NCBI GenBank assembly: GCA_014529385.2
Contig: CM043967.1
Coordinates: 128,937,182-129,001,181, forward strand
Reading direction: 5' to 3'
Length of the DNA stretch: 64,000 nucleotides
From: Adiantum capillus-veneris
Taxonomy: Eukaryota > Streptophyta > Polypodiopsida > Polypodiales > Pteridaceae
How positions within the stretch are numbered: position 1 is the stretch's first letter; every line of letters begins with the position of its first letter. Under the pieces are notes generated by a model. The model saw nothing but the letters and a program-made list of their open reading frames with translations. It had not been told where the DNA came from and ran no database searches. Positions 32,327-42,747 of this stretch are shown one piece after another. A program made the position numbers and the translations under genes.

Positions 32327-33000
32327 AGCTCAAAAAACCAGAAGATATGGACGAAGATGAATGGAGCGAAATGGATGAATTGGCACTTTCTACCATTATG
32401 CTGACTTTGGCAGAAGGCGTTTACTTCAATGTAGCAGATGAGATGTCGGCTTATCAAGCATGGTTAAAGCTTAGTGATCTTTATGAGAAGTAGAGTGCAG
32501 CTTCACAGGTATACTGGCTTAAGAAGCTTGTTGACTCGAAGATGAAAGAAGGGACACCTATGTCCAATCATCTGAATGAATTCAACACAATCTATAGTTA
32601 GTTGTCAGCTCAAGGTGTAAAGTTTGATGAACCTGTTAGAGCTATGTTCCTGTTGATCACATTGCCTGAAAGTTGGGACACTTTTCGCACAGCTTTGAGT
32701 AATTCTGCACCTCCAGATGGTTTGAACATATCAGGTGTAGAAGGAAGTCTGCTTACTGAAGAAACCAATAGAAAGACAATGGACAAAGGCAAAGGAACAA
32801 CCTTAGTTGTCACGGGAAGGACCAAAGACAAGTACAAAGGTGGAAAGAGGAATCAGTCCTCAGTGAAGATTCAAGAAATAAATGTGACAAACACTGTTGC
32901 AGAGGATGACAGTCTAGTGTTAGGAGACATCTACTTCTTGAAGAATACAATGGACTCACCTCTTCTTACAACATCTGATGGAAATGCACCGAGTGACTAG
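32327..33000 (+). pseudogene. Copia1 gag, inverted segment
   Basis: The plus strand resumes at gag residue 46 (PEDMDEDEW). TAG codons lie near 32492 and 32599, and the open part is 32602-33000. About 46 codons holding the CCHC zinc knuckle in copia2 are absent (GGKRNQS joins directly to SVKIQEI). It ends at a TAG at 32998-33000, just before the protease motif. Confidence 0.75.
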
Positions 33001-33606
33001 ATTATAGACTCAGGAGCATCACTTCATGTGTCTCCGAACAAGCAGTGGTTTACCTCTTATGTGACCACTAAAGATCATGTTCGGCTAGGCAATGGGCAGA
33101 CATGTGAGATCTTAGGTGTTGGAGATGCTCAATTGAAGTTTCAGAATGGCTCTTCTTTCACGCTGAAGAATGTGAGACATGTTCCCGCAGTTACAAAGAG
33201 CTTGATCAACACACGTTTACTTGATGATGCTGGCTACGTCACCACTTTTGGACAGAACATGTGGAAGATATCCAAGGGTTCTATGATAGTAGCACATGGA
33301 GTAAAGTCTGGAGAACTTTACATGATTTATGTATCAAATGTCTCTAAAAATTTAATCAATGTAACCGAGCAGCCGAACGTTTCTTTGTGGCATAGCCGGT
33401 TAGGACATATGTCCAAGAAGGAAATGGAAATTTTGTCTCGTTCTGGTTATTTTCCTGGCTTTTCATTTAATGATTTTGAATTCTATGAACATTGTCTGTA
33501 TGGTAAGCAAACACAGCAGCCACATAAGCATAGAAGCAGTAGAAGAGATACACAGTTGGCACTTGTTCATAGTGATTTGTGTGGACCTATGCCTACCTAT
33601 CTCTAG
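33001..33606 (+). pseudogene. Copia1 protease and pre-integrase, inverted segment
   Basis: It opens with the aspartic protease motif IIDSGASLHVS (33001 on), which copia2 lacks. It then has LWHSRLGHMSKKEM with EHCLYGK, the GAG-pre-integrase His/Cys zinc finger, and HSDLCGPMP holding the first integrase Asp. Loss of an A (CCTACC for CCTAACC) causes the frameshift stop at 33606. Confidence 0.78.
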
Positions 33607-34424
33607 GCGGAGCTTCTTACTTTATGACATTTATAGATGATTACTCGAGGAAATTATGGGTTTACTTTCTCAAGCACAAGGATGAAGCGTATAGTGTTTT
33701 CAAAAAGTTTGTGACACTTGTGGAGAATCAGAGTGGCAAGAAGCTTACATGCTGACGCACTGACAATGGTGGAGAGTATGTTTCAAAGGCCTTTTAGGAC
33801 TTTTGTGAGTCAAAAGGTATAAAAAGTGAACTTACTACTCCTTACAATCCTCCTCAAAATGGTGTTGCTGAGAGGATGAATAGCACCGTACAAGAGAAGG
33901 TCAGAAGTATATTGTCTAATGCACAAGTGCCAAATGGGTTTTGGGCTGAAGCTGTATCAACAGCTGTTCATCTTGTAAATAGATCTCCTAGCAAGGTTTT
34001 GCAGAAGGATTCAGTGCTAAAGATGGTATGGTCAGGCAAAATGCCCTCATACAAGCATCTCAGAGTCTTTGGCTGTGAGGCATATACTCACGTTCCAAAG
34101 GAATTTAGGAAAAAACTTGAGCCAAAGAGTAGAAAGTGCATCTTTCTAGGCTATGGTCATTCTGGTGAGATGGGGTACAGACTTTGGGATCCCGAATCCA
34201 GAAAGGTTGTCCGCAGCAATGATGTTCACTTTAATGAATCCAAATATCATTCTAAACCAGAGAGGGTTGAGGAGATTAGAAGAGTTGTCTTCCAAGAAGA
34301 TGGACCTGCATGTGCAAGACAAAATGTCAGGGCTCAAGAGGAGCAAGGACAGTATAGAGTGGAACCACAGGTTGTGGCTGAGCCTGAGCCACCTATTGTG
34401 CGTAGATCTGGACGTGTCACGTGA
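33607..34424 (+). pseudogene. Copia1 integrase core and C-terminus, inverted segment
   Basis: The rve core is readable with TDNGGEY and NGVAERMN, but has a TGA (TGCTGACGC near 33751) and a TAG (CTTTTAGGAC near 33795). The open part 33876-34424 carries the copia C-terminal segment (VFGCEAYTHVPKEFR, KCIFLGY). It stops at TGA before PPDRF. Confidence 0.75.
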
Positions 34425-35390
34425 CCTCCTGATAGGTTTGTTCCATCTATGAACTATGTCATGGTGACTGATTGCAATGAGCCTTCATGTTACAAGGAAG
34501 CAGTGCAAATGAAGGACTCCGGGAATTGGCAATTGGCCATGCAGTCAGAGATGACAGCTCTACATAAAAACAAGACATGGAAGCTAGTTAAATTACCACA
34601 GGGAAAAAAGGCTCTACCTTGTAAATGGGTTTACAGGTATAAGATCACCGCTCATGATAGTCAGCCAAAGTACAAAGCAAGGCTTGTTTCCAAGGGCTTT
34701 AAGCAAGAACAAGGCATTGACTTTGATGAAGTCTTCTCTCCGGTGGTCAAGATGACTACATTGAGATGCTTTCTTGCATTGGTTGCCATATTAGATTTGG
34801 TGTTGCACCAAATGGATGTCAAGACAGCGTTCTTGCATGGTGATTTAGATGTGGAAATTTACATGCAGCAGCCAAAAGGGTTTGTTGAGAAAGGCAAGGA
34901 AGATTGGGTATGCCAGTTGTTAAAGAGTCTTTATGGCTTAAAACAATCATCGAGGGCATGGTACCATAAATTCCACAAGTTTATGCTTTCTCAAGGCTAC
35001 AAACGTAGTGAGTTCGATCACTGTCTATATACAAAGAAGGCTAAGGATGGTAGTTGGCTGATCCTTATTTTGTATGTGGATGACATGTTGATTGCTTAAA
35101 AGCACTTGGAAGAAATTTCAGCTTTGAAGTCAAAGATGGCAAAATCGTTTGACATGAAATACATGGGTGAGGCAAGTCGTATACTTGGTATGCGCATTGA
35201 GAGAGACAAATCAAATAAGTTGATTTGGTTATCTCAAACAGAGTATATTGACAAGGTTTTGCAACGTTTCAATATGGAGAAGGGAAAGGCACTAAGTGTT
35301 CCCTTGCCACCATATGTGAAACTTAGCAAACAAGATTGTCCTGTGTCTGAGGAAGAACAGGCTGAAATGGATAAGATTCCATATGGTGGC
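34425..35390 (+). pseudogene. Copia1 reverse transcriptase, inverted segment
   Basis: The RT is open from 34449 to 35099. It contains the copia motifs WVYRYKI, KARLVSKGF, MDVKTAFLHGDL, QPKGFV, LYGLKQS and the catalytic LYVDDMLIA. A TAA (35097-35099) replaces the Gly of LIAGKHLEE. The RT then continues to KIPY at about 35385, where the sequence flips strand. Confidence 0.78.
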
Positions 35391-35476
35391 AATGGAACAC
35401 TCAGTGCCTTTCCCTTCTCCATATTGAAACGTTGCAAAACCTTGTCAATATACTCTGTTTGAGATAACCAAATCAA
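35234..35476. repeat. Inverted repeat at the copia1 inversion joint
   Basis: An arm of about 90 bp (35234-35323, from TTGGTTATCTC to the CATATG) is repeated in reverse at about 35382-35475, around a 60-70-bp spacer. Both arms encode the same RT tail (WLSQTEYIDKVLQRF), one on each strand. Confidence 0.85.
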
Positions 35477-35489
35477 CTTCTTTGATCTG

Positions 35490-36376
35490 TCTCTCTAACA
35501 CTATAAGCTGTGGGTAAACCTGTCCTGGACCTGTACTATCTCTGCCTGTCCTGTCACTATCCTGTAAGCATAGAATGCGACAATGCCTCAACGGCAGTAA
35601 AGCAAAGATGCAATCCCAACTGTCTAACTCATAGTCAATACATCCTAGATGCCTATCTAAGGATGCTCGAGGGATCACTCCAAGACCTGTATCACCGAAA
35701 GGATCTCAACATTCGAGAATCCCCCAGCTCAATAAAACCTCACTCGACCCTCAACAAAGGCTGCAGTAAATCTGACAGTACATAGACTTCCCACAAAGTC
35801 ATACATCCACAAATTTTCCATTGTATGCTGTAACCGCTGCGGCGGTTGTTTGCTGCGTGACTCACAGCCAGCAAACCCTCAACAGACATACATCATCTCT
35901 GACAATACATCTCATGTGGAAGTACCTGCAATGTCAGGATGAAATCTGGAATATCAAGCAGCAAACACAAGCTACCTGATGAACTAGTGGATGTCGCCTA
36001 CAGTTTGTGTGTAGATGCGCCCGTGTCGTATGTGACACGCCTCCAAGAACTGTGAGCCGTCCTTCGATGTGTGGACAGCCACAAATCAACACTCTGGGAG
36101 TGTCGATATCCTCAGCACCTGTAATCGTAGGCCAAAAACCCCAAATTTGAAGAGTCGGATCTGCACCCGCTGAGACCACGTAGTCGAAAATGGCCTGCGC
36201 AGAACTTTGTCGAAGCCGAACGGTGGCCGAGATGACCTCAGAATGAAATTCTGAAAACACCAGGACCTTTGGGCTTTCCCACGAGATTTGGGGCCGTGTC
36301 TTCGCCTGTCGAATTTCACTCCAATCTGAGTTGATAACTCTAGCCTCCTGCAGTGCTGTCCCGAGCCTCGATCTGA
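35490..36376 (-). other. Copia1 leader (untranslated)
   Basis: This noncoding leader lies between the PBS and the rearranged gag and is close in sequence to 63604-64000. It contains a GC-rich inverted repeat AACCGCTGCGGCGGTT (35832-35847) followed by GTTTGCTG...CAGCAAAC arms. I see no gene in it. Confidence 0.75.
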
Positions 36377-36388
36377 GCTCTGATACCA
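36377..36388 (-). promoter_or_regulatory. Copia1 primer-binding site (initiator Met tRNA)
   Basis: On the minus strand it reads TGGTATCAGAGC, 2 nt inside the LTR end. It is the standard site for tRNA-iMet in plant copia and many gypsy elements. Confidence 0.92.
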
Positions 36389-36390
36389 GT

Positions 36391-36580
36391 TGAAGGAGTA
36401 CGAGCGGAAGTGCGACGCGAGAGAGAGTGCGAGAAGAAGAGCACGACAATATGGTGAACTCGCTCTACTGTAATGTGTGGAGCATAGTGAGTTCTTATAG
36501 TTTTTACAAAAGAATATGTGTACATACCTGGTGGCCCGCCCACTTACCTGGGCGACCACATTGGGCTTTATACCCCAACA
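36391..36580 (-). repeat. Copia1 5' LTR (190 bp)
   Basis: It is the near-identical partner of 30990-31181. TATAAAG on the minus strand lies about 10 nt from its start and probably serves as the TATA box. Confidence 0.9.
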
Positions 36581-38173
36581 CCTACATATATTCTCTATTA
36601 CTCTCATAAATTAGACAACAAAAAGTATTCATCTTTTATGGTAGACTTATAATGAGAGAGATTTATTTTGACCCCTTTATATTTTTTCCACCTATATTAT
36701 TTATATTTGACATGTACATATTTTTTTAGACCCCTCAATATTTGATTTTCTTAGTTGTACTATTCATTTATATCATGATCTCAACAATATCTTCAATTAT
36801 AGACCTACCAAATAAGGTCAAGGGTATGTGGAATGCATGCATGCACCATGGGGAGCTCACTCTTGGAGGTATTCAAAAGAATCATCCAAAGAAGGACCTC
36901 ACAAGGACCTTGTGCAGTGGAAAAAACAGTCGGTTTTGCTGAATTTTTAAAGATCACATGCTCCCCGAATTTGAAAAGGTGATACAAACAAAAGTTGTAG
37001 CTTGGGAGTTGAACTTTCACCTCAAATTGTTTCATAGTTTTTTGAGCTACGAGCTGTGAGCTATGAATTTATTGGTGGACCCCAGTTTGCCCATGCTATG
37101 CAGCCACACTCCCTCTTCCACTTTATCATTTTCCTCTTTCACACACACTCCTCCTTCTCCTTCCCACTCCCAAAACTTCAACTCCCATGTCCTAATTCAC
37201 CCTCTTCACCATTGCCACATCTCTCACACCTCCATAGCCTTCATCCTCCATTTCTACACCCTATGTGTCCCCCTTTCTCTCTACATATATGTCCATATTA
37301 CCATACTCTCTTCAGTTTTGTAAAGAACTTCAAAAAATCAGCAAAAATCCAAGGATAACCTCTGCAAATGAAGGCTTTTATCATGAATTTTCCAAGGTTT
37401 GAATAACATAGCTGTATCGACACACGCTGCTTCGCCATGCTGACTACTTCTTCTTCCGGTGCTGTAAAGAGGTGAATGTCAACTTCTCCAAAGCTTCAAC
37501 ATCTCTTTACAAGCTCATCCCTTCTCTAACTTTTCTCATCATATATCTCACCATTTGGTGAATGATTTTGTAAATATTCTTTAGTGATAATTACTAACTA
37601 CTAACCACTAACCTTATTGTAAAATGCACCCTCTACTAGAGTAGGCACTCCCAAATTATTCACTCAATCCTCTCTCCTATCATCCTCAATAATTCTCTTC
37701 CCTTGAGCCCACATCCATGTGACTCAAAGGACAAGAGAGACCCACCCTCATTAAAAATATATATATATATGCATAATCTTTTATTCCTTCAAATAAACTT
37801 GATTAGGCCTAATCCTAATCGGGGCTTCTAAAACCTATAAATAGAGCCCTTCTCTCCCTTGTAAATGATCACATGATCACACTACACCACACCATTCTCA
37901 ACACATAACACACCACTCTTCAAGCCTGGTTGTGTAGAGTGTGTGCATTGTGAGTGCTCTATTCCATCACTACACATAGGTGCATGGAGAAGCTTGAAGT
38001 TAGTTATGCCATCTAGAGGAGTGGAGTGATACTATACTCTGCAATCACACTTGTAGCCTACTCTTGTCCATAAATAAGATTCATAGTTTTGGGTGCAATT
38101 GTATACTGCAACTATGACTCTTCTCTCCAAATTGACTTGATAAGTTGGCTCATCAGGTGGTTGAAGGTATATT
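36581..38173 (+). repeat. Gypsy1 5' LTR, second part
   Basis: It continues the LTR after copia1 (CCTACATATATTC) and matches 44680-46186. TATAAATAG lies at 37836-37844. A stretch of roughly 90 bp near 37083-37170 is absent from the 3' LTR. Similarity ends at 38173; the last 502 bp of the 3' LTR have no counterpart here. The short ORFs in this LTR show no family features. Confidence 0.85.
37836..37844 (+). promoter_or_regulatory. TATA box of gypsy1 5' LTR
   Basis: TATAAATAG; the 3' LTR has TATAAATAT at 45852-45860. Confidence 0.6.
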
Positions 38174-38687
38174 TCTCTAAAGTTCCCCCTGATTCTTGTC
38201 CGTGAAAATTTTGGTTTCCTGTGAGTGATTCTCCTTCACGCACGATGGCTTCTCCTCATAATGGGAGCCTTACAAATGTGAGCTTTTACCACAGAAAATT
38301 ACAAGGGTAAATCAGGCTCCATACTTAACAGTTTGGACGTCTATATTTTTGTTTTGTTTTAAGAATTAGGTCATACATAGACCATGGATAATGGCCCAAG
38401 AATAGAGGTTTTCCCCTTTCATTTCACTCCACACATTAGAAAAAACATTGCAATTAGTAGAAAAATCCATTTTCAACAACGTATGGTGTTCATGTTTGGT
38501 GCCCAAAGAGTAGGAGAAATTCTCGCATCACCAAACCCTGTCATCCTGCCTCTTATTGATTATAATAGGTCATTTGATGTGAATATGTTTATTTTGTTGT
38601 AGAAAAGATTGCAATTTAGAAAACATTATTGTGTAAATTTTTTAAGAAAGAAAAACAAAAACGTGTTGTCACTTTGAAACCGATTCA
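38174..38687 (+). other. Gypsy1 leader region without a recognisable PBS
   Basis: This region has no match in the 3' LTR. I found no TGGTATCAGAGC or TGGCGCC-type primer site. A 72-codon frame at 38384-38602 has no family features. Confidence 0.5.
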
Positions 38688-39224
38688 ATGGAGACCCAAC
38701 GCCAAATGTCCGGATATCCTCTTTTCTTTGGAGATCCTGGAGAGAATGCAGAATTATTTTTAGCAAATTTCAAGATGTCTTGTAGTATCAAGAGGATAGT
38801 AACTGATCAAGAACGTGCAGAGATGTTTGAGGTGGTCCTTAGGAAAGATGCTAGCACTTGGTTTGACTCTTTGCCTGAGGAAGTTAAAGTGAATTACACG
38901 GAAGTTGTGAATCATTTCAAGAGATACTTCTTCGATCCCCAAAACACTCAAAATCTATGGCAAGACATTGTTTCTCATAAGCAAAAAGACTTAGATGACT
39001 ACTACTTGTACAAGCAAGAGTTTCTACGTCTTTGGGCTGTATGGGTGAGAAATGTTGCTAACCCTGGTGATGGTGTAGAGTTCCTAAAGAAGGAGAGGTT
39101 CATAGCCGGACTCTTTCCTGACCTTAAGATAAAAATTGAGGCCGGTGCACCTGCTACCTTTGAAGCAGTTGAAACTATTACTTGTACAAGCAAGAGTTTC
39201 TACGTCTTTGGGCTGTATGGGTGA
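38688..39224 (+). pseudogene. Gypsy1 gag, capsid part
   Basis: ATG 38688 (METQRQMSG) opens a Ty3-type gag: FGDPGENAELFLANF, DASTWFDSLPE, YTEVVNHFKRYFF, and an EFLRLWAVWVRN helix, then FIAGLFPDLKIKI. It runs off frame at 39180 because a 176-bp segment is tandemly duplicated (39004-39179 and 39180-39355), and stops at 39224. The capsid would otherwise continue at 39355. Confidence 0.82.
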
Positions 39225-39979
39225 GAAATGTTGCTAACCCTGGTGATGGTGTAGAGTTCCTAAAGAAGGAGAGGTTCATAGCTAGACTCTTTCCTAACCT
39301 TAAGATAAAAATTGAGGTCGGTGCAGCTGCTACCTTTGAAGCAGTTGAAACTAGGGCTGCTGAGATATATAGGAAACTCAAGTGCTTAAAGGGGGAGGTT
39401 CCAATAGAAGGTCTTAGACCCAAAGGTAAGTCACAAGCATCAACATCTAGGGAGCTTCCTGAGGTAACGGCGAAGGTGATTGAAAAGTTAAATGAATCTT
39501 TAAGCAGCTTGTCAATTCACCTTGCACAAGCTATAGGTCCAAAAGGACAAGCAAGGAAGTCTGAAGAGCGAGATCCACGACCTAGGAGAGTCTTACAATG
39601 TTGGAATTGCGGAGAGTCTGGACATGGGATGTATAATTGTCCTTGGCCCCATGGGGAGCCAGGGAGACCTAACTTGAATTACCCAGTGATAAATGCAGGT
39701 GAAGGAACTAGTCAGCAACCACGGCTTCTACAAAGGACAAATGGAGCAAGACCACCTCCACAAGGAGTGGAAGGAGTTCCACCTTTGCCAGACCCAAATG
39801 TGCATGTGGTAGAGGTGACAAATTCAAAAGAGGTTGACATGAAAGCAAATGGCATTAAGCGTGGCCGTGGAAAAGGGAAGGAGAAAGAAGGTGTCACATC
39901 ACAAAGTGATCATGGACGAGAAAAGAAGGCAAAGGAGACCAAGGAAACTAAGAGGACTCGACGTCGTATCAATCTCTAA
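39182..39979 (+). pseudogene. Gypsy1 gag, continuation with zinc knuckle
   Basis: It begins in the second copy of the duplicated segment and continues with AAEIYRKLKCLKGEVP. A CX2CX4HX4C knuckle (CWNCGESGHGMYNC) lies at 39600-39640, followed by a basic Lys/Arg-rich tail. It ends at TAA 39977-39979. The protease frame follows in the same frame, so this TAA may be a mutated CAA. Confidence 0.82.
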
Positions 39980-39982
39980 GAC

Positions 39983-40786
39983 TTCCCTCTTGGACATGGT
40001 ATGGCTCCATACAACCTATTGGAAGACATGAGAGGTAAGGGTCCTGATATCTCATGGACTCAGTTTCTTGCATTATGCCCACAAGTTAGGAGGGATTTAA
40101 CAAAGGCAATTAGCACTAGGAGAAATGTAAAAGAGAGCGTGCCTGTTGTAAAAATTGCACATGCTGAAATGAATGAGGATATTACACATGTGCTAGATTG
40201 TTACATCAAAGGAAGATTGGTTAGGAAAGGTCTAGTGGATGGGGGTGCACAAATTTGCATCATGACAGAAGGACTCATGCAAAGACTAGGCATTCACATC
40301 CATGAGACACCTGAAATTAAAGTCAAAATGGCAAACAATAGCAAGGCTAGGTGCGTAGGCATTTGTAAAAATGTCTCTGTGGAGGCCTTTGGCATTAAGA
40401 AGTCAATGGATTTCTATGTCATGTCTACGAAAGGAAATGGTTATCCATATATCCTAGGGAGACCATGGCTAATGAAAATGCGAGCTTTGCAGGATTGGGA
40501 GTGTGGAAAGCTAATTTGCAGAAATGACAATCATAAGAAGGTTGTCTTTGACATGAAGGAGCAACGCCAAGAGGAGCTCCATGAAGAATCATCTCAAAGT
40601 GAGACGGAGGAAGGCTGGACCGATACCACTTCAGAAGGAGAAAGTAGCGGCAGCATTACTGAAGAGGAGTCTTCCATTGAAGTCATGGGGGTAAGGTTTA
40701 AGCCAAACAACCAAGAGACCTCTTGCCCAGGTTTGGAAGAGGTAGGTTCCCAAGAGAACCAAAAAGTGGAAGATAAAGAATGCTAG
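39983..40786 (+). pseudogene. Gypsy1 protease region
   Basis: It is open from the TAA at 39977 to TAG 40784-40786. A retropepsin-like core has LVDGGAQICIM as its active site (D-G-G in place of D-S/T-G) and ends at YILGRPWL. An acidic Ser/Glu-rich tail follows. The RT frame starts at ATG 40780 in the -1 frame, overlapping by 7 nt (ATGCTAG). Confidence 0.72.
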
Positions 40787-42048
40787 AAGGTATGTTATCT
40801 ACAACACTTACAAAGGATGAAAGAGAGGATCTCAAAGGTGTGTTAAGGAAATTTCCTAGGCTTTTTGCTAAAGACTACACCGATGTGCATGGAGTAGATG
40901 CTGTTCAACACAAAATTGAGTTGAAGCCAGAGGCCACACCTAAGGCTCAAAAGCTACGAAGGCTAGGAGTCATCAAGGAACAGGCTTTACTCAAGGAGGT
41001 AAGAAAGCTTCTAGAAGCAGGTTTCATTTATCCAGTGGAGAATTCGGAGTGGGTCTCTCCCGTTGTTGTCACTCCTAAGAAAAATTGCAAGTGGAGGGTG
41101 TGTGTGGATTACCATCCACTCAATGAGGCAACAAAAAGAGATCACTTTCCCCTCTCATTTCAAGATGAGATACTAAATGAGGTAGCTGGTCATGAGAAGT
41201 ACACTGTGTGTGATGGCTACTCGAATTACTTTCAAATAGGTATCGCATTGGAAGATCAGTTGAAAACAACCTTCATCACTCCTTGGGGTTGTTATGCTTT
41301 TAGAGTCATGCCATTTGGACTGACAAATGCTCCTGCAACTTTCCAACGCTTCATGAACATGGTGTTTCAAGCATTCTTTGGAAAGTCCATTAGGGTTTTT
41401 ATTGATGATTTTTTCATTTATAGCTCAAAATCATTGCATCTACAAAGGGTAGAAGAAGTTTTAAAGAAGCTCTATGACATGGGAGGCCAACTCAACCCCG
41501 ACAAGTGTCACATAGGTGAGGATGAAGTGATCTTGCTTGGTCACAAGGTTTCCTATAAAGGCATTGAGGTGGATCCTTCAAAGGCAAAGGCTCTTATTGA
41601 GCTCCCATCACCCAAGAATCTCAAAGAGGTCATCTCATTCATTCAAAAGGTGAAGTATATGTCACGTTTTATTCACTTAGCTTCGGAGTTGCTTCATCCT
41701 TTGCAAAAGTTGACACAACAAGTAGAATTTGCATGGTCTGATGAGCTTGCAGAGTACTTTTGTAACATTAAATTCATTTTGTCAGAGCTACCAACACTCA
41801 TGCCTCCTTGTTGGGAGTACACATTCTTTGTTAGCTCTAGTGTTGGGAAAGAAACAATTGGTGCGGTTTTACTACAACAAGATCCCCACAGTACCAGAAT
41901 GCGACCCATCTACTTTTCTAGTAGGGTCATGAATGCTTTAGAGAGAGGCTACACAGAGGCAGAACTCATGATGCTTTCTCTCATGTTTGTCGTGAGAAAG
42001 TTTAGATCCTACCTACTACCAAAACCTTTTGTAATTCTCACTGCATAA
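40780..42048 (+). pseudogene. Gypsy1 reverse transcriptase and first RNase H
   Basis: The 422-codon RT has [35 protein letters not shown] and catalytic VFIDDFFIYS (motif A Asp in CDGYS). The connection domain (LLGHKVSYKGIEVDP) and RNase H follow. The first RNase H reads FFVSSSVGKETIGAVL, with Ser where the catalytic Asp normally stands, as expected for the degenerate RNase H of Tat elements. It ends at a TAA at 42046-42048; homology continues. Confidence 0.82.
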
Positions 42049-42294
42049 AATTTGTTCCCTTGGGTGTCATCTCAAATGAATCTTAGTACTAGGATCTCAA
42101 AGTGGATTATGGAGTTGCAAGAGTTTCAATACTCTTTCAAAGTAGAAGATAGTGTGCATGCACAATTGGCAGGGATCCTTACTTATAGGGTACATGAGAA
42201 GGAGATTAAGGTGCCTGAAGTAAAGACCCTACCATTGCCACCACCTAAAAGTATTCCTAATTCTTTTACCTTGTTCTTTGATGGAGCTTTTTGA
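42049..42294 (+). pseudogene. Gypsy1 RNase H tail and linker
   Basis: It reads FPWVSSQMNLSTRISKW as the end of the first RNase H, then a linker into LFFDGAF, the first strand of the second RNase H. TGA at 42292-42294 interrupts it. Confidence 0.7.
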
Positions 42295-42747
42295 CGAGCC
42301 ACAAGAAAAGCAGGGGGAGGGCTAGTAATGCTCAACCCAAGTGGTGAGGTGGTCATGAAAGAGAAGGTCAATCTATCAGGTTCAAGTAGCAACAATGAAG
42401 CAGAATACGACACACTACTTCATGGTTTAAAGATATGCATTGGCCAGGGTATACAACGTCTCATGGTAAAAGGGGATGCACTTCTCATTGTGAAGCAAAT
42501 TTTAGGCATTTGGGCATGCAAGAATGAAAGCCTAAGGACAAAAGTTCATGCCATTCGTAGATTGTTTAATCAGTTTGAAGAAGTGCAACTATTTCATATT
42601 CCTAGGAAACAAAATGAAGATGCCAATTTACTTGCACAACAAGTAGTTACATGTGTTGAGAAAGAAGTGCAGGTCATCATGGTGGCAGCAACTGTCAAGC
42701 AACCGAGATACCAGAGATTGGAGTCATTGACTCCCATTATTAGCTAA
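42295..42747 (+). pseudogene. Gypsy1 second (archaeal-type) RNase H
   Basis: With the preceding LFFDGAF strand it reads GGGLVMLNPSGE, SSNNEAEYDTLLHGLK, VKGDALLIVKQ and NEDANLLAQQ. The D, E, D and distal D/N pattern fits archaeal-type RNase H1. It ends at TAA 42745-42747. Known Tat-lineage elements carry this extra domain between RNase H and integrase. Confidence 0.78.

Larger units (their letters stand above)
30990..36580 (-). mobile_element. Copia1: Ty1/copia element, internally inverted
   Basis: It has 190-192-bp LTRs at both ends, flanking CCTAC duplications and a minus-strand PBS for initiator Met tRNA. Its interior is scrambled: the leader, gag start and pol end read on the minus strand, while 32327-35390 (gag to RT) reads on the plus strand. 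Compare the colinear relative at 59216-64000. Confidence 0.88.

Noticed and set aside
36742-37358. Frames in the gypsy1 LTR (also at 44839-45373)
   Set aside because: They recur only because both LTRs share the sequence, and they are Pro/Ser/His-rich reading of pyrimidine stretches.
38384-38602. 72-codon frame in the gypsy1 leader
   Set aside because: It has no gag-like features and is open only by chance in AT-rich sequence.
40780-40786. Programmed -1 frameshift between gypsy1 protease and RT
   Set aside because: There is a 7-nt ATGCTAG overlap but no slippery heptamer before it. The element is otherwise full of mutations.
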